A model generated the notes under the pieces. It was not told the DNA's origin and ran no database searches. It saw only the letters and a list, made by a program, of their open reading frames with translations. From JBFFXF01 sp041569895 (GTDB taxonomy: Bacteria; Planctomycetota; UBA8108; JACQVS01), in contig JBFFXF010000149.1 in NCBI GenBank assembly GCA_041569895.1, positions 1 to 18,054 of the forward strand: a DNA stretch of 18,054 nucleotides, read 5' to 3'. Both the position numbers and the translations under genes were made by a program. Positions 16,814 to 18,054 of this stretch are shown in pieces (positions within the stretch are counted from its first letter, which is position 1; every line of letters starts with the position of its first letter).

Positions 16814-18054
16814 ATGATCGAGTTCGCCTATCAGGACCTCCTGCCCACCGGGGACGACACCACCTCGTACCGGAAACTCGCCGGCGATGGAGTCGCGGTC
16901 CGCGCGTTGCAAGAGGCCGGCGGCACCTGGATCGAGGTGCTCGGCGTCGACCCGGAAGCCCTGACGCTCCTGGCGCGCGAGGCGTTCCACGACATGAACC
17001 ACTTCTACCGGACGCACCACCTCGAGAGCCTCGCGAAGATCCTCGACGACCCGGAAGCGTCCGACAACGACCGGTTCGTGGCGCGGGAGCTGCTCGAGAA
17101 CGCCGTCGTCGCGGCGGAGGGGACCTTCCCGAGCTGCCAGGACACCGGCACGGCGATCGTCTTCGGAAAGAAGGGCGAACGCGTCTGGACCGGCGGCGAC
17201 GACGCCGAGGCGCTCTCGCGCGGCGTCTTCCGCTCCTACACCGAGGAGAACTACCGGTACTCGCAGCTCGCGCCGCTGTCGATGTTCGAGGAGAAGAACA
17301 CCGGCTGCAACCTGCCGGCCCAGGTCGAGATCATGTCGGTGCCCGGCGACGAGTACAGGCTGCTCTTCATCGCCAAGGGTGGCGGCTCGGCGAACAAGTT
17401 CTTCCTCTACCAGCAGACGAAGGCGCTCCTCAACCCGAAGTCGTTCGAGAAGTTCGTCGACGAGAAGCTGCGCACGATCGGCACGGCGGCCTGTCCGCCG
17501 TACCACCTGGCGCTCGTCGTCGGCGGCACCTCCGCCGAGTACACCCTCAAGGTCACCAAGCTCGCGACCGCCGGCTATCTCGACAACCTGCCGACGTCGG
17601 GGAGTCCGAGCGGGCACGCCTTCCGCGACCTCGAGATGGAGCGCAAGGTCCTCGAGATCAGCCAGCGGATCGGCATCGGTGCGCAATTCGGCGGCAAGTA
17701 TTTCTGTCACGACGTGCGCGTCATCCGGCTGCCCCGGCACGGCGCGAGCCTGCCGATCGGTCTTGGCGTGTCATGCTCGGCCGACCGTCAAATCATGGGC
17801 AAAATCACAAAGGACGGCGTCTTCCTCGAACAGCTCGAAACCGATCCGGCGAAATACCTGCCCGACGTTACCGATGACGACCTCAAGGGTGAGGTTGTCG
17901 AAATCGACCTCAACATGCCGATGTCCGAAATCCTCGGCACCTTGACGAAATACCCGGTCAAGACGCGGCTCTCGCTGACCGGGCCGATCATCGTCGCCCG
18001 CGACTCCGCGCATGCGCGGCTGGAAGCGCAACTCGACGCGGGCAAGGACCTGCC
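16814..18054 (+). CDS. fumA: Class I fumarate hydratase (Fe-S), 3' end beyond the window
   Basis: The frame is open from ATG 16814 to the window edge (413 codons plus two bases), so this is a 5' partial gene; E. coli FumA has 548 residues. Class I fumarases reversibly hydrate fumarate to L-malate in the TCA cycle using an oxygen-sensitive [4Fe-4S] cluster. The three cluster cysteines are Cys108 (PSCQDTGT), Cys227 (TAACPPYH) and Cys321 (GVSCSADRQ), each offset by +3 from E. coli FumA Cys105, Cys224 and Cys318. Other signatures are GGGSANKFFL and PRHGASLPIGLGVS. AGGA at 16802-16805 lies eight bases before the ATG. Codon third positions change from strongly G/C-ending to noticeably more A/T-ending from about 17,678 onward, described separately. 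The neighbouring divergent cluster has no obvious functional link. Confidence 0.95.
   Translation, partial: MIEFAYQDLLPTGDDTTSYRKLAGDGVAVRALQEAGGTWIEVLGVDPEALTLLAREAFHDMNHFYRTHHLESLAKILDDPEASDNDRFVARELLENAVVAAEGTFPSCQDTGTAIVFGKKGERVWTGGDDAEALSRGVFRSYTEENYRYSQLAPLSMFEEKNTGCNLPAQVEIMSVPGDEYRLLFIAKGGGSANKFFLYQQTKALLNPKSFEKFVDEKLRTIGTAACPPYHLALVVGGTSAEYTLKVTKLATAGYLDNLPTSGSPSGHAFRDLEMERKVLEISQRIGIGAQFGGKYFCHDVRVIRLPRHGASLPIGLGVSCSADRQIMGKITKDGVFLEQLETDPAKYLPDVTDDDLKGEVVEIDLNMPMSEILGTLTKYPVKTRLSLTGPIIVARDSAHARLEAQLDAGKDL

Overview
The window looks like chromosomal DNA of a high-GC (my estimate about 68-70%) member of the Planctomycetota or a closely allied uncultured lineage. The evidence is gene content: PSCyt1/DUF1549/DUF1553 and DUF1501 proteins as a tandem pair, a second DUF1800 + DUF1501 pair, a PQQ-like beta-propeller protein, and a very cysteine-rich CARDB protein with a C-terminal dockerin-like EF-hand pair. 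I see no rRNA, tRNA, CRISPR array, phage gene or transposase. Most long open frames on the opposite strand of each gene are shadows caused by GC-rich third positions.

Layout. 1-503 has no convincing gene; it holds a 230-bp element bounded by 36-nt inverted repeats, with small hairpins inside, and a possible promoter. 504-1889 (+) encodes a secreted beta-propeller protein. It meets head-on, with no spacer, a minus-strand pair: DUF1800 (3314-6103), then DUF1501 (1890-3260). From a shared 152-bp upstream region a DUF4382-type lipoprotein gene runs the other way (6256-7476, +). It converges, 11 bp apart, on the CARDB/dockerin gene (7488-10043, -). After a 376-bp gap comes a compact minus-strand cluster, read 16661 to 10420: DUF1549/DUF1553 protein, second DUF1501 protein, membrane-anchored SRPBCC protein, and a D-2-hydroxyacid dehydrogenase. 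Divergent from it is a class I fumarate hydratase gene (16814 to the window end, +), cut by the window edge.

How the genes fit together. Six or seven of the nine products are predicted to be exported or membrane-anchored (Sec, Tat-like or lipoprotein signals, or an N-terminal anchor), so this is mainly an envelope and secretome region. The two DUF1501 pairs are separate two-gene units with different partners; their biochemical roles are unknown. The dehydrogenase and the fumarase are cytoplasmic metabolic enzymes.

Most notable observations: the DUF1800 core is interrupted twice by homologous modules of about 165 residues; third-position base use changes sharply inside the fumarase gene near 17,678, suggesting a mosaic gene or a chimeric assembly; a MITE-like inverted-repeat element lies at 102-331; and an SRPBCC gene and a 2-hydroxyacid dehydrogenase gene are packed into a DUF1553/DUF1501 operon. 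I did not find a clear new defence or biosynthetic system.
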